Assembly: GCA_033063855.1 (NCBI GenBank) | Contig: CP093831.1 | Span: 13,702,001 to 13,766,000, forward strand | Length of the DNA: 64,000 bases | Direction of reading: 5' to 3' | Origin: Smittia aterrima | Lineage: Eukaryota > Arthropoda > Insecta > Diptera > Chironomidae | The notes under the pieces: model-generated | Told to the model about the DNA's origin: nothing | Database searches by the model: none | The model's input: only the letters and a program-made list of their open reading frames with translations | In this document: one piece after another, positions 27,301 through 38,865 of the stretch | How positions within the stretch are numbered: position 1 is the first letter of the stretch | Layout: each line of letters opens with the position of its first letter | Translations under genes and position numbers: made by a program

Positions 27301-30300
27301 TGTTTTTTTCGCGAGTCCGCATTGAACAAAACGATGTCATAAAAGTTATCATGTGACCATGTAATACATTCGAAAACATTTTTTTTCTCTCCTCACTCAT
27401 TGAAACATTTAAAAGCTAAACGAAAGCTCTCCACTGCGAAAACGAGCGCTTAGCGTCACGGAGTGAGAACAAAGCTTGTACTCTTGGAACAAATGCGATA
27501 AACACTTCAGACGGAAGAGAGCTGAATCGCTCGAGTTATTAAAAGCGATTATAAAAACTTCAACCCTGGAATTAACGTCACCGAGGGATGATACTCCTCG
27601 TCTAGGCGTGAGCTGGAAGAAAAATCCAGACAAACATTGTTTGCAGTCATTTTTATTCATTTCATGTGTTGACGAGTAGCTCGTAGTGAAATGAATAATT
27701 ACAAGCATTAATCTCAACGACGAACGAAATTACTTACAAGTTAAGAATAATTAGTCGCAGAGAGTTTATTTCAAGCATGAGCTTACCTTCAAGCAACAAA
27801 AGAACCAGAATAATCAAACAACTCTTCAAACAGAAATTGAAGTCGATAAACATCGACAGCTTGAATTCACGACTCCGCAACATTGAAATTCTTTCGATCC
27901 ACTCGTATCGAGAAGTTAATTCAATCAAAAAAGTTTTTTTTTCGAAATGAGTTAATCTCGGGTTTACTTTCAACTCGTTTTCACCTTTATCTGCAATGAA
28001 ATCTACTTCTCTCGCTTCGTTATCGACTGTTGCTTCGATGCCAAAAAATAAAAAAAGAGCTGCCGCTGTTAATAAAAAGGAAATTTGTAAAAGAAGAAAA
28101 GAAGATCTGCTTCCGCATTATATCACAACGAAATAACTTTCGCAATTTTCTTTCGGGTTACTTCTTCGAAATGTTCTTTTTTATCGTTTGATGGGGGAAT
28201 GGGGCGAGTGTTTCTTTCCTTCGCCACAAACGCAAACAGATAAAGTATAGTTATAGTCAAGACAACAAACTAAATTGTTCCATTTTGTTTCTGCTGTGTG
28301 GTTGTTGCTTCTCCGCTACTTCCCATCTATGGTTAGATTCCAATTTATTTTCTTTCGGTATTCGTAACGTTTCCAACTTTGGAATCCGACTGTTGAATCT
28401 GTGATTATATTTACTCAAAAATCATTAAACTCGCATAGATTCGAACGCCCGATTCATAATTTACTGAGCTCGACGTTCGTTTGGGAAACGATAAGTTGAA
28501 ATAAACTTAATCGTGATGAAGGAGTCGATGCTTGTGGAGAGAAAAACCTTGGCAATTCGACAAGAAATTTCAATAAACAAATATGCGCGATTTTAACTAA
28601 TCTCTCATGGTGTCTGCGGCCTTGCGTCTCTAAGAACTTCAGATATTTAAATTTATTCATTTGCATGTGATTGATATTTTATCATATTTATCTGTCCTCG
28701 AATCGCTGCTCTGTGCACACAAACTGGCGAGCAAAGGCAAGCGGATCCAAAAACTTGTTTCAAACTCTATTTTTTATGGCGCGACAAAACTTTGTTGTTC
28801 ATCGCAAAAAAAAAGCGATTTAAGTTTTCCTTGAGATTAACGAATCGCTTCATTTGCATCAAAATTGGCGGAGAAAGACATAAACATGTCACATCTGAGT
28901 GTCGCATACGACGTCTCCGGAAAGCATTTAACATTTACAGAAGCTTTTAATTAATTCATTAATTAATCTCTCATAAATCGTCGCGCCTCAACATGTTCAC
29001 GAGATTAATTAGAGCGTTGGGAAATCTGTGGATTTTCCACTCAAAGCCCACGCTTCGTCCTCCATCCTCTTCTCGACTCCGACAAATATTCAAATTACGA
29101 GCTTCCCCAGTATTCCCATTCGAGCGTGGCGCCCCACGAACCGTAAAAAATTTTTCAACGACTTCAGGAAGATAATTTTCTCATCTATTTTCATCAAGTT
29201 TCAACCCAGTTGAAGTAAAGACGAAAATAGATGCAACGATTTACGTCTTTTAGTCATAAAGTCTCAAGAAACACACAAAAAATTAGCTCGTCTTTCAAAT
29301 TTTTTTAACGACCTGACGCCATCACAAGACTTCCCAGAAGTAGATTGAATGTTTTTTTCGAGAGATTAACCTCGCTCTCGGCTTCCCCGCGATGCAGGAT
29401 CAAGAGCTAACTTTCACACCTTTGCGATAAACTGCGATTCATCTTCAGCTGACTGCATGAGCACTCAACGTCAAGATGCTACAACAAGACAACATCGAAC
29501 ATTAATTTAGCTTCGTACGAAGTGTTTAAGTTGAAAGTTTCGAGTCAGAGTGAGATTTGAGGAGAGAAATGGGGATCATGCACAGAGTGAAACTTTTTTC
29601 TCATAAATTATCCATGGCTGAGCACTGCTTCAGTGGCTTTTACACATTCATAGAGGAAGGGAAGCGAGAAAATGTGGAAAGTTAAGTTTTCCTCTTTCTT
29701 TGCTATCCCTGTCAGTCGAAACTTTTTCCATCCACATTATGGCCGATGTTCTCGTTCTTTCTCGACTACGGCAACAGTCGTCTCATGTTTCATAATCAAA
29801 ACTCTTCTCGTTCGAGTGTAAAATAAAATCCGAGTAGCAAACGACATGATTCACTTAGAATCTGTTGATAGAATGAATTTAATTTACTTGAGCTAGTTAA
29901 GGCCAACAATTTCATTTGGAATTGCAAAGTGAGAGGGACGAATAGGAAACAGAAAAAGTGATTTTAATCAAATATAAATTCCTCTTGATAGCAATCCATC
30001 CCAAGTCGGCAATCTCCGCACTAAATGTTGAACAGATACAACGAAATGAAATTTTCATTATGATGCAAGCGCAAAGGGGAAGTTGTGAGCCTTTACTTTC
30101 CAGAGCTCTGGAAAGGTATTCCGCATCAAAGTGAACTAAACTCTTCATTTGAATCCCTGAAGTCTTTCTTTAATTCCGCAAGGGTTTTTTCTTCCGCCTC
30201 GTGCATTTCTTCTCATCGGCCTCGACATGATTAAAACATGTCTCGAAACGAAATCATCTGAGAAATTAGTTTTCTCACACAAAAGACTGCAGCCTTCGAC

Positions 30301-30480
30301 AGACTCGAGATAAAATTCATCCCCGAGCGTCGAAAGTGCAGCAAAAAAAATGTTTTGCAAGCGACAAGGAAAAGAAGTTCCTCGAGATCGAACACGTCTT
30401 CCTTTCAACTTCTTCTTGTTAAAAGAGAACTGCTCGATTCATTCGGAAGCAGTTGTTCTATTTTTATTGAAACTAAACTA

Positions 30481-30496
30481 ACACACACACACACAC
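30481..30496. repeat. (AC)8 microsatellite
   Basis: Eight uninterrupted AC units. Confidence 0.85.
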
Positions 30497-31994
30497 TCAA
30501 TGCAATTCAAATTTTTTCCAACCCCTATTTCTCATTCATTAATTTTTTTTCGTTCGCCGTTCTGAATTTTAAATAGAAATAGAAAAAAAAGCGGAACCTA
30601 GCCAAATGAATAGACAGAGAATTTCATGTTTCTTCAAATTATCTTTTGATTAGTGTTGAGAATGGGGTTGAAGTCGTTTTCAAGCGTAGATATTGCGAAA
30701 TTGGTTCGGTTACCTCGCCTGTTGAGATTCATGATTTACGTTCTATGCTCGTGAATGGATTTTCGATGGGAAATCGAATCCTTGGGAATGGAAAAAGGAA
30801 TTATCGAGCAATTATCACGTTAGGGAGCGGTTTGTAGGTCGAGTTAACATCAACACTTAGACGAGTTGGAATCTTATAGAGAAAATGTGAGAAGCCTTTT
30901 GATTGTGAGAAGAGACCGCTCGATTTATTTATAAATCGGTTTATTAATTTATTCAATGAATCACTGAACGTTTTTGTGAGATAAATTCGTTAATTTAGTC
31001 TCGTTTCATTTATTAAGCCAACCATCGTCTCATTAATTTGATATTTCATTTAATCTTTTCTCTAGCCAAGATATTTTGTTTCAATTAAATTATTTTCCCA
31101 ATGGAAAGTGATCGTGATCCTAAATTAAACATTCGATGAAGTCAAAATTAAACGGAAAGCCGAGACATGTTAGGAAGTTCAATTAAAGAACAAATTGATG
31201 GGAATGAGACACTTGAACGATGTCGTATTCGATTGGAAACCAAAAGTGACGAAATGAAGGAAACGAGACAGCGAACGAGGATAAAAAATTTCAAGTTCAT
31301 GTTTATTCGGCGTAAAATGAGAAATTTCTCGGATTGCCGATGAAAAATGTGCGAGGGCACCAACATGAAACCAGAGACGCGTTGTGTGTAAACTGAAATA
31401 GGGGTTGATAGCTCGTGAACCTAAATAAAATAAAAGCAAGCACGACGAAGTTTTCGATCGAATAATAACACGAAAACACTTAATAACAAAACAAATTCTC
31501 GTCGCTTCTGATTGAGATTAATGATTTTGAAATTAATAGATTGGTAGACGCAATCGTGTCGTCCCCTTCTGGAAATCACTGAATATTTAATTGTTTGATG
31601 AGGATTTTTCTGCCCGAGAGCGATAAGAATTTAAATTTCAAGCTTCTCCTCCAGCGGCGTCATCATTTTCATCGTCTGCCTTTCGCCTTCGACTTAATTC
31701 AATATAAACAAACAGCAAAAATGAAATTTAAATATTGAGAAAGTTTCACCCTCGTTTCGCCGACGGCGGAAAGACTGGTCGTCGTCGACCTAAAGGCAAG
31801 CAAACGAATACCTAATCCATCATAAATGTGATGAGAAGAATTCCTTACGAGGCTTAAGCCCGTATAATGTCCGTATTAAGTTTTTGTGCGGGCGGCTAAT
31901 GGCGACGAGTGCAAATGATTCAATTAAGTCTCCAAATAGCGATTAATTCCACTTCATCACTTACTGATCAATCTTCTTCTTTTTTCTTCTTCAG

Positions 31995-32141
31995 GATATT
32001 ATCAACCCGCTGGACCCTTAATATCACCACATCTCATACCTCCTCAACCAATTCCACAATCTTTGGAATCCGACCAAACACAATCTTCCCAATCATCCGC
32101 ATCAACGACAGATAACGGCGACCCGGATGTTATGATTACAG
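31995..32141 (+). CDS. wge: wge-like exon A
   Basis: A 147-nt exon follows a TTCTTCTTCAG acceptor and ends at a GTAAGAG donor. It enters and leaves in phase 1 (the first two bases complete a codon), giving YYQPAGPLISPHLIPPQP followed by a Ser/Gln/Thr-rich run ending in DVMIT. The composition matches the Pro/Tyr/Gln-rich next exon. The other two frames contain stops. An internal ATG near the 3' end (32,131) could start a shorter protein if the upstream exon is non-coding. Confidence 0.7.
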
Positions 32142-35100
32142 GTAAGAGTGTTTGCGACGCGTGAAACTTTATGTGTTTATCATCATTGATTCATTCTCTT
32201 CTTCTTCTTCCTTTCTCTCCTTCGGCTTCGTTTAATATTTGATTTGCAATCTTTTAAAGGTGGCGATTTAGCTCCAAGACCGCCCTATCGTTATGGTCCA
32301 CACCCTCAACAGCCAGACTACTCGAGACCAATGCATCAAATGCATTATCAAGCATATCCTCCAAGTCCCTACGGCTATTACGGTCAGCCGCCGCCTCATC
32401 AGGAACTCTGCTACCCGCCTTACTACCCGCCAAAATATTATCCGCAAAACTCTCCGTACGCGAGACGTTACATGACTCCAAACTACTATCAACCGCCCCC
32501 TCTCGACTATCGACCTCAAGCCGTGCCTCAGAACGCTCCATCACAAATTGTACCAGCATCACAGACTCCTCAACATCTCGACCACTACTCGAACTCGCCC
32601 TACTATCCTGGTTACAGTTCAAGCGTTGCTGGCCCATGTTACAGTCAAACTCCTCCGAGAAATATGCAACCTCCGTATTTAGGTGAGGAAATGTATGATA
32701 AGTTGACAGTTTCTGTGGCAAAGTGTTTTTAGAATATTGAGATAAACGAGCTAAAAATCATTTTAGCTGCAGGGTAAAATTTTAATAGCACTAATTTGAG
32801 TAGCAACAGCGCTACTCACTAGATTTATCTCAAATTCTTTTTTCTGCTGTTTGTCGTCCACTTTTTGTTTGAATCTGCATCGTTTTCATTTTTTTTTGTC
32901 CTCATCGCCTTTCGTTCTCTTGCTAACGATGAAGCTAATCTGTATTCATTTTTCAACAGATGCACCGCAATACCACAACGCGAGCTGTCCATGTCCGATG
33001 CAGTCGTGTCCAAAAAACGCCCATACTGGCACTGGGCCACCTAATAAAACCAAAGGTCCAGTGTCAGCGAACACAATTGCGATAGCAGAAACAAATCCAA
33101 AGACGACACCTTCAACTGTGTGCAAGATTGAAAACCTTCTTGCGACGAGCGTTGTAATAAAACCCGAGAACAAATCAGAGAGCGAGCTTTTCGGTGGAAA
33201 GAGACTAGAGGCAGCTGAAGTAACAATGTCGAGTCCATCACGTGGCAAGCTGCCGACAGTACAATCCGAAGCAGTACAAGCAAGCGAAATTAATCTTAAT
33301 AATGTAACTAGTGATAACGTAAATTTAAGTCAACGCAAACATCCTCGTGTCGGCAAGTCGATGGAGCGCGAACGACAACAGCAACAACACATCGGTTTTC
33401 TAACGTCACTAGAGAGTATGAATCATCAATCTGATGAAATTCCACAATTCAAACAAGAGTTCTCAGTCAAACGAGAGGGCGAAGTGAAGGTGGAAAGGGA
33501 TTGTGAAGAGGTGATGACCGAATATCGAAGCATGAACGTGAAACTTGAGAGACCTGAGTCGTTGCCTGCAAAACCAATTGAACAAGAAAGCGATGAACAA
33601 ACTGTGAACTTAACTGTCGAGAGTGGCGATGAATGCATTGATTACTCAATAAAGCGGAAGCTTAACGACACAAACAACGATGATGTGATAGAATTGAGTG
33701 ATAACTCAACGGTCGAGCCTACGATGGCGACTTTGAAGCGTCGAAAACTGCTGGAGAAACCTGTTTGCACGCCCAAGAAATCACCGCCGAACAGCTACAA
33801 GAGTCTGATCAAACAGTCGAGTCCTTCATCCACTTTCCCATCTCCAACGTCTAAGCAGAAGTTGATCTCAGCGACTATCAATCGAACAGGTGGAAAAGCG
33901 AGCCTAAAGCGTCGCAACATTATGAAATCAAAGATCACGATGAAGAAAATGCGATTGGCTGTTAAAGCAAAGAGACTTGCGAACAAGAAAAAGGCTGAGA
34001 TGAATGAAGAATCTCTTAAAAATGCCGAAGGAAAAACCGTGCCGGACACGATTGAAGAGATTGCAGAAGATTCTCTGGAAAAGAGTGACGATAATGTTGA
34101 AGAAACTTCAACGGAGACTGAGCAAAACGAAGAGAAATCCATGGACGGAAGCAGTGAATACTCAGGCAAGTCCAACATCGATCTCACGATTGATCGCGTG
34201 GCCAAAGGATATTTCTCCGAGTCTGACATCTTCTCGTGTCTGTCTAAGCAACGTAAAACGAAAAGTCAAAAGAAGTTTGCAGCGAAGCTTCTAAAGAAAG
34301 GCAAACAAGACGCATTGAAAGCGAAGAAAAAGAAAACGAAAATAAGCAAAGAGGCTGCTGATATCGATATTGATAAGAAGAAAAAGAAGGCCAAATCATT
34401 GAAGGAAAGCGAGGAACTTCCTAAGAAGAAGTCAAAGAAGAAGAAAAGTGAAGAGAATGTTGAGAAGGATCCACTTGCTATCGACGAAGTCCCTTCGTCT
34501 CATTCGACGCCAAAACGAAAGCCAAAAACCCCAAAGAAGACTAAAAAGGCGAAAGTTAACGAGGCTGTTGAAAAGATTGTCGAGCCTCCGCCTGCGGTTG
34601 AAAGCGAAGAAGACGACAAGACGACAGTTGAAACTTTAGAGCCACGTGATGAGGAAACCTCAACAACTGTTCTCAGCTCAACACAAACAATTAACACGAC
34701 CAAATCTATTCTCGACGAGACTGACGTGGCGAATAATAACAACGAGTGCTTTGAGGATAATAACCGGCAAAAGCAACAAGAATCATTGACACTTTACAAG
34801 ACGCCAGGCTACGGTTGGGCAACATTCAACAAGGGAAAGAGAGGGAAGAAGTCGAAGTTCAGCAACCGGAAGAAGCACAAATTTGCGCTTCTCAACGACA
34901 TTGTTATCCCTAAAAGCACTTCCATTCCAAGATGGAGCAACGGTTGGGTGTGGGAAGGCGAACCCTTTCAAGCTTTAGTTTTTCTCAACGTAAGTTATTG
35001 CATCACTAAAAAGAATTTCAAGTTTCATAATCAAATTGCGTAATTACAGAGTGACGATCCTCCAGTGCCAAGAACGTGTTATGATGCGATGCGTCACGAG

Positions 35101-35688
35101 GAGTGTGGCGATGTTATCAGACCTAGAGATTGTGTGCTTCTCAGAGCGGGTGGCAAACGAAATGAGCTGCCTTATGTAGCAAAGGTTGCACAACTTTGGG
35201 AAAATCCTGAAGATGGTGAGTCACAACAGAAATACCCTCTTATCAATTGTGCTTTATTCATTTTATTTTGTTGTTTATCAGGCGAAATGATGATGTCACT
35301 CTTCTGGTATTACCGACCAGAGCATACAGAGCAAGGTCGCCAAGAGAATGATGCCAGTGATGAAGTTTTTGCTTCGAGACATAAAGATCACAACAGCGTT
35401 GCTTGCATTGAAGACAAATGCTATGTTCTCACATACAACGAGTACTGCAGGTTTGTTGATTTAAGACTTTTCTTTAATAATTTTACTAACGAATTTTATT
35501 TTAGATATCGAAGAAATGTCAAAGCTCTGGAAGAAAACTTGGAAGAACAACAATCACTCGTTCCAAAACTTAAATTCGCTGAAAAGCGCGTTGTGCCACC
35601 TCACACATCTCCCGAGCTTGTCATGTTCTGTCGACGTGTCTACGATTTCCGCAGCAAGCGACTAATCGAGGACAAGAAGAAGAAGTAA
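31995..35688 (+). CDS. wge: BAH-domain chromatin protein, winged eye-like (3' six exons)
   Basis: Six exons (31,995-32,141; 32,260-32,682; 32,960-34,989; 35,050-35,215; 35,282-35,450; 35,505-35,688) join in frame to about 1,039 residues and a TAA stop. The order is a Pro/Tyr/Gln-rich N-terminal part, a long charged, Lys-rich, probably disordered nuclear region, and a C-terminal BAH domain. Diagnostic BAH segments are WVWEGEPFQALVFL, DCVLLRAG, SLFWYYRPEHTEQGRQ, DEVFASRHKDHNSVA and PELVMFCRRVYDFR. This C-terminal layout is that of Drosophila Winged eye and vertebrate BAHD1/TNRC18. Vertebrate family members read repressive histone H3 methylation, so a nuclear chromatin-silencing role is inferred. 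The first exon begins mid-codon, so N-terminal exon(s) are missing. The wge assignment rests on domain layout and remembered motifs, not on a search. Confidence 0.75.
32260..32682 (+). CDS. wge: wge-like exon B, Pro/Tyr-rich
   Basis: A 423-nt exon, phase 1 to phase 1, encodes a Pro/Tyr/Gln/His-rich low-complexity segment containing PYRYGPHPQQPDYSRP and YPPYYPPKYYPQNSPYARRY. The acceptor is CTTTTAAAG and the donor GTGAGG after TATTTAG. Because both flanking introns are in phase 1 this exon could be skipped without breaking the frame. Aromatic/Pro-rich stretches of this kind are usually disordered and often mediate weak multivalent contacts; that role is inferred. Confidence 0.85.
32960..34989 (+). 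CDS. wge: wge-like exon C, long charged region
   Basis: A 2,030-nt exon, phase 1 to phase 0, encodes about 676 residues. It opens with DAPQYHNASCPCPMQSCP, then carries a cluster of SUMO-consensus motifs (33,157-33,549), a SIM-like VIEL (33,685-33,696), and long Lys-rich runs such as KKKKKAKSLKESEELPKKKS that are probable nuclear localisation signals. The 3' end starts the BAH domain (GWVWEGEPFQALVFLN). The acceptor is TTTTTCAACAG and the donor GTAAGT. The protein is mostly disordered by composition. Confidence 0.9.
35050..35215 (+). CDS. wge: wge-like exon D, BAH domain
   Basis: A 166-nt exon after AATTACAG, donor GTGAGT, phase 0 to phase 1. It encodes RTCYDAMRHEECGDVIRPRD, then CVLLRAGGKRNELPYVAKV and AQLWENPEDG, the first beta-strands of the BAH fold (the xVLLRAG and PYVAKVxxLWE motifs). 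Confidence 0.95.
35282..35450 (+). CDS. wge: wge-like exon E, BAH domain core
   Basis: A 169-nt exon after GTTTATCAG, donor GTTTGT, phase 1 to phase 2. It encodes MMMSLFWYYRPEHTEQGRQ and DEVFASRHKDHNSVACIEDK, then CYVLTYNEYCR. The WYYRPE, EVFAS and HxDxNS segments are the most conserved part of BAH domains in this subfamily and include aromatic residues of the kind that line the methyl-lysine pocket. Confidence 0.95.
35505..35688 (+). CDS. wge: wge-like terminal exon
   Basis: A 184-nt exon after ATTTTATTTTAG, entering in phase 2 and ending at TAA. It encodes the BAH C-terminal helix and tail: a Glu/Leu-rich helix, then PHTSPELVMFCRRVYDFR and a short Lys tail. The PELVxxCRxVYDFR motif closes the domain in Winged eye, BAHD1 and TNRC18. 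Confidence 0.95.
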
Positions 35689-37655
35689 AAGCTCAAACAT
35701 ATCGTGATGGGCGCGATTGTAAAACGTGTAAATTCGTACCTTAAACTAAATGGCATTCATGGAAACCTCATTATTAATCTTATTGACAAGATATTTTTAA
35801 TTATCTGCATCGTAGACAAACCTGCTTGACTATTTTCTCTACTGATTCTTATTATCAGGTTGTTGCTTGTACAGTGTTTAGTTGTGTAACATCTTTTTAA
35901 AGAGTTCACTGCGATCTTCGACTTCCGAGGAAAAGAAAGCAAACTTTGTGAATAGGAACGCGATCTTTCGCTTGTTCTATCTATTGTTATTGTTGTTGTA
36001 CATTTGAATCTAACGATGAACCTTAATTTATCACAGTCGTAGGACGAAGGATGTCAAATTGATTTTCACATAGATCTAGTCCTAACTTTGATTTTCCAAT
36101 TTTATCTTTAAAATGTTCGATTGAAGAAAATGAAAAACTGTAAGAAAACACCATTTGTTTAAAGGAACGTTGCACCTTTCATGAAACGTCGATCGATCGC
36201 TTCTCCTTGGAGTTCAATTGTCGACGGTGAAATGCTGTGACTTAATTAAAATTAATTTAAATGATGATGAAACTTAACATGAAGTCGTTTAGTGTTTGTA
36301 AAAATCATTGTAGCTTTTTTGATTTGGAAAATTGGAAAATTTAAAAGCGTCAGCTGTCGTCTTTTGAATTGAAGAATATAAATTCACAAGACAACAGTAA
36401 ATTCAGCTTTAGATCTCCAACCAAACAATTCACCTAAGTAAACGTTTTCTTAATTCCCTTCTCGCTTTTCCGTACTTGAAAAACTTATTTATTCACAAAA
36501 CTTTTTGAGATGTTTGCGAAAGCTTTTGAAAAAGCTTTGCAAAATTTTCTGAAATTCTTAGAAGCTTGAGAGAATCAACATAACGTGATTTGAAAAGAGC
36601 CTTCCGGGCTTTGATATTTGCTAAACAAGTTTCTCCGTTGTAAACCAAAATTTATTTAGAAATTTATTTGATTTTGATTAATTTTGTGGTGTGAAACTTT
36701 TCAGAAAGTTTAGAGGGAGAAACTTTGTCGTGCAAAACGATTTCTCGACTAGACCGTTTGAGTAAGAAATTTTCTTAATATTTAATTTCATTTCTTGTTT
36801 GACGATAAATTCCATCGCGTGATTTGTTGTTCGCCTCATGAGTTGGAAAATTAAGTTATTAAAGTGTAAATAATTAAATATCTAAGTTGAAAAACAAACC
36901 AGCAGAGTTAAGTGACGTACTAATTGAAAATCACTCATAATTATCAACTAAATGTGTTATGAAACTATTGTTAAATGTGTTTATCGTCTGCAACGACGAA
37001 TAAGAAGAAATTGAACAGTAGGTTAACATTGGAATGAAGGAAATTGCGGGGAAAATGATTCGAAAGTACCTTAGCCCGTTCCCAAATCAAAATTGAAAAT
37101 TTATTCATTCTCACCTTGAATTGCTTGCAGAAGCAACAAGAGTGGAAATGAAAATATAAAACTTACAGGAAAATCAAATGAAAAAGCTGTCAAGGTTCAG
37201 AAACTTTTCGGAAACAATTTACCAAAACTTTCAATTACAATCGTTTGAAACGATTTTTTAGGGAAACTTAAGAGTTTGATTGTGAATTCCATTACAATAA
37301 AGAAACATTGTTGTGAAGGAATTTGCAATCGATCTTAACAGAAAAATCCTTTGAAGGGAACATTTTGAGATGTAAAAATCACATTCCATTAAAATATAAT
37401 CGGAACCGGTTTTGCTATTAAAGAATTAAAGTAAACAATTTTACACTTGCAACAAACAAAACGGAAGAAAACGATTTACACGGGACATTGACGTAGTTGG
37501 AGAAACTCTTTATATAAACTGTTGTATTGAAGCAAACTATTGATAAACTGAGACATTATGTATATTTGTCTTGAGTTGGAGCTGTCACTGATTTTCCTTA
37601 TGATATTTATTATGATTTCCAAAAATAAAGTAGAATAGAATGTGCCTTTTTTATT
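35689..37655 (+). other. wge: wge-like 3' UTR
   Basis: About 2 kb of AT-rich non-coding sequence between the stop and a good polyadenylation signal. It contains a Pumilio-type TGTAAATA near 36,865 and a near match to the same site (TGTATATT) near 37,559. Earlier AATAAA copies (for example near 37,300) could give shorter transcripts. The extent is inferred from signals only. Confidence 0.5.
37624..37629 (+). terminator. wge: Polyadenylation signal for wge-like gene
   Basis: AATAAA followed within about 15-30 nt by a T/GT-rich element (TGTGCCTTTTTTATTTGGT), the usual downstream element. It is the best 3' end for the BAH gene before the sgg first exon. Confidence 0.45.
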
Positions 37656-38780
37656 TGGTCGCTGAGGCGAAAGAACTTTGAAGATTCTTTCTTCCTGAAC
37701 AGTAATGACAAGTTATTTATGAATATATTTAAAAATATGATTTAGCTATCGCATCTATCATGTGAATGAGTAATGTAGATGACAAAATGCTAAAAATAAA
37801 ATATAACTGAACCAAAAGCTTTGATTTTTATTCGATTCTTTCAGGATTGCCGTGATTTATTTGATGTTTCTGTCATTTCCCACTCAATCGATTTGCCAAA
37901 AGCTTAATGAAAGTTTTGATTTATTTCAGTGGAGTAAAATGAATATTGGACAGCTTAACAACTTTACATTAATCCGGCGTGTTAATTAAGCTTAACTTCA
38001 TGGCTGGGACATCAACGGATTTTCGAGATCATTCGAAGCTTACGAAGCTCATACTTTTCCAAGCTCTGCCGATGATTCGTCAGTTTCGTTTGAATTAACG
38101 ACCAAAGCTTAATTGAGCACTTTCCTAGATTATTAACAAGAGGTGGTACAGCGCTTAAATTACTAACTTGTTTGAACGTTCCACAAAGTTCCCAAAGTTC
38201 CCAATCGTTCCATATTGGAAAGTTGAAACAAGTTAGACGGAAGCGCTTCTTCACCGCTTAAATTCTTTTCTTTTCTTTTAGCTGAGTTATTCCTAAAATA
38301 TTGAATTAAAATTTACTATCACTTTACTCTCTTATTGATCAAAGATATTAAAAACGCCTACATTCGCTTATCATTAAATATTTTAAAATTACAACTTTTT
38401 AAATTTCCCGCATATTTTGCCCCTTTTGAGGGTCTACAGCTAAGTTTTTTTCTTCAAAAAAGTCGAGTGAAATTCAGGAAGTTTTCTTTCGAGCACACAG
38501 GAACTGTTGAGCAAATTAAGTAAATTCTAACTTCATAGTGTTTTTAAAGAAATGGCTCATCGACGTAGTCAAATCATTTGACGGAAGACGAAGTTAAGAC
38601 GTTTAAAAAAGCAAATTGAACGTGCGAGTGGCGAAGTGCAAGAAAAATTTCGATTTCTCGCCTGGTGAAAATTCCTTTGTTTTAAGTTGAGCTTAAAGAA
38701 AGCGTGACACAGTGCGTGATAGAGTGACGATCATTATTACTATTGAACATTCACAAGGATAATATAGCGGAAGGATCACC
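37656..38780 (+). promoter_or_regulatory. sgg: Intergenic spacer and sgg 5' leader
   Basis: About 1.1 kb separates the wge-like 3' end from the first sgg ATG. The last 200 bases or so are purine-rich and look like transcribed leader, while 37.7-38.5 kb is AT-rich with no coding signal. It must contain the promoter of the conserved short sgg isoform; no TATA box or initiator can be placed with confidence. Confidence 0.4.
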
Positions 38781-38865
38781 ATGAGTGGGCGACCTCGAAC
38801 GACTTCATTCGCTGAGCAGAACAAACAAGCGAACCAGCTGCCGATCTTAGGCATGAAAGTAACGA
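38781..38865 (+). CDS. sgg: sgg first exon, short (Ser9) isoform
   Basis: An 85-nt coding segment starts at ATG in the context CACCATGAG and ends phase 1 at an ideal GTAAGT donor. It encodes MSGRPRTTSFAEQNKQANQ plus nine more residues. The first 12 residues are essentially those of GSK3B and fly Sgg. R4-P-R6-T-T-S9 is the Akt/PKA-type site whose phosphorylation makes an inhibitory pseudosubstrate. The last base (A) joins GT of the next exon to give ...KVTSKDGSK, which aligns with the fly and human junction. Confidence 0.97.

Larger units (their letters stand above)
1..31994. other. Gene-poor region (5' intron of wge or intergenic)
   Basis: About 32 kb of AT-rich DNA in which I find no convincing coding exon. 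Open frames of up to about 158 codons occur on both strands, but they have biased low-complexity composition, no splice or family support, and about the number expected by chance at this base composition. The region holds short simple repeats and one strong hairpin, annotated separately. Because the first recognised wge exon at 31,995 begins inside a codon, at least one more coding exon must lie upstream, so part or all of this stretch may be intron. No transposase, reverse transcriptase, terminal repeats, tRNA or rRNA were recognised. Confidence 0.6.

Noticed and set aside
28434..28460. tRNA B-box-like GTTCGAATC on the minus strand
   Set aside because: The flanking bases do not form a T-arm stem and no acceptor or anticodon arm can be drawn.
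29056..29138. Tyr/Ser/Pro/His-rich open segment (LLDSDKYSNYELPQYSHSS) resembling wge-like exon composition
   Set aside because: Its only end donor (GTAAAA) leaves phase 2, while the exon at 31,995 needs phase 1; the acceptor is also weak.
30646..30837. Open frame containing GVEVVFKRRYCEIGSV
   Set aside because: No ATG at the start, no family recognised, no clear splice sites; kept out for lack of support.
32254..32721. 155-codon minus-strand frame
   Set aside because: Antisense shadow of the Pro/Tyr-rich wge-like exon.
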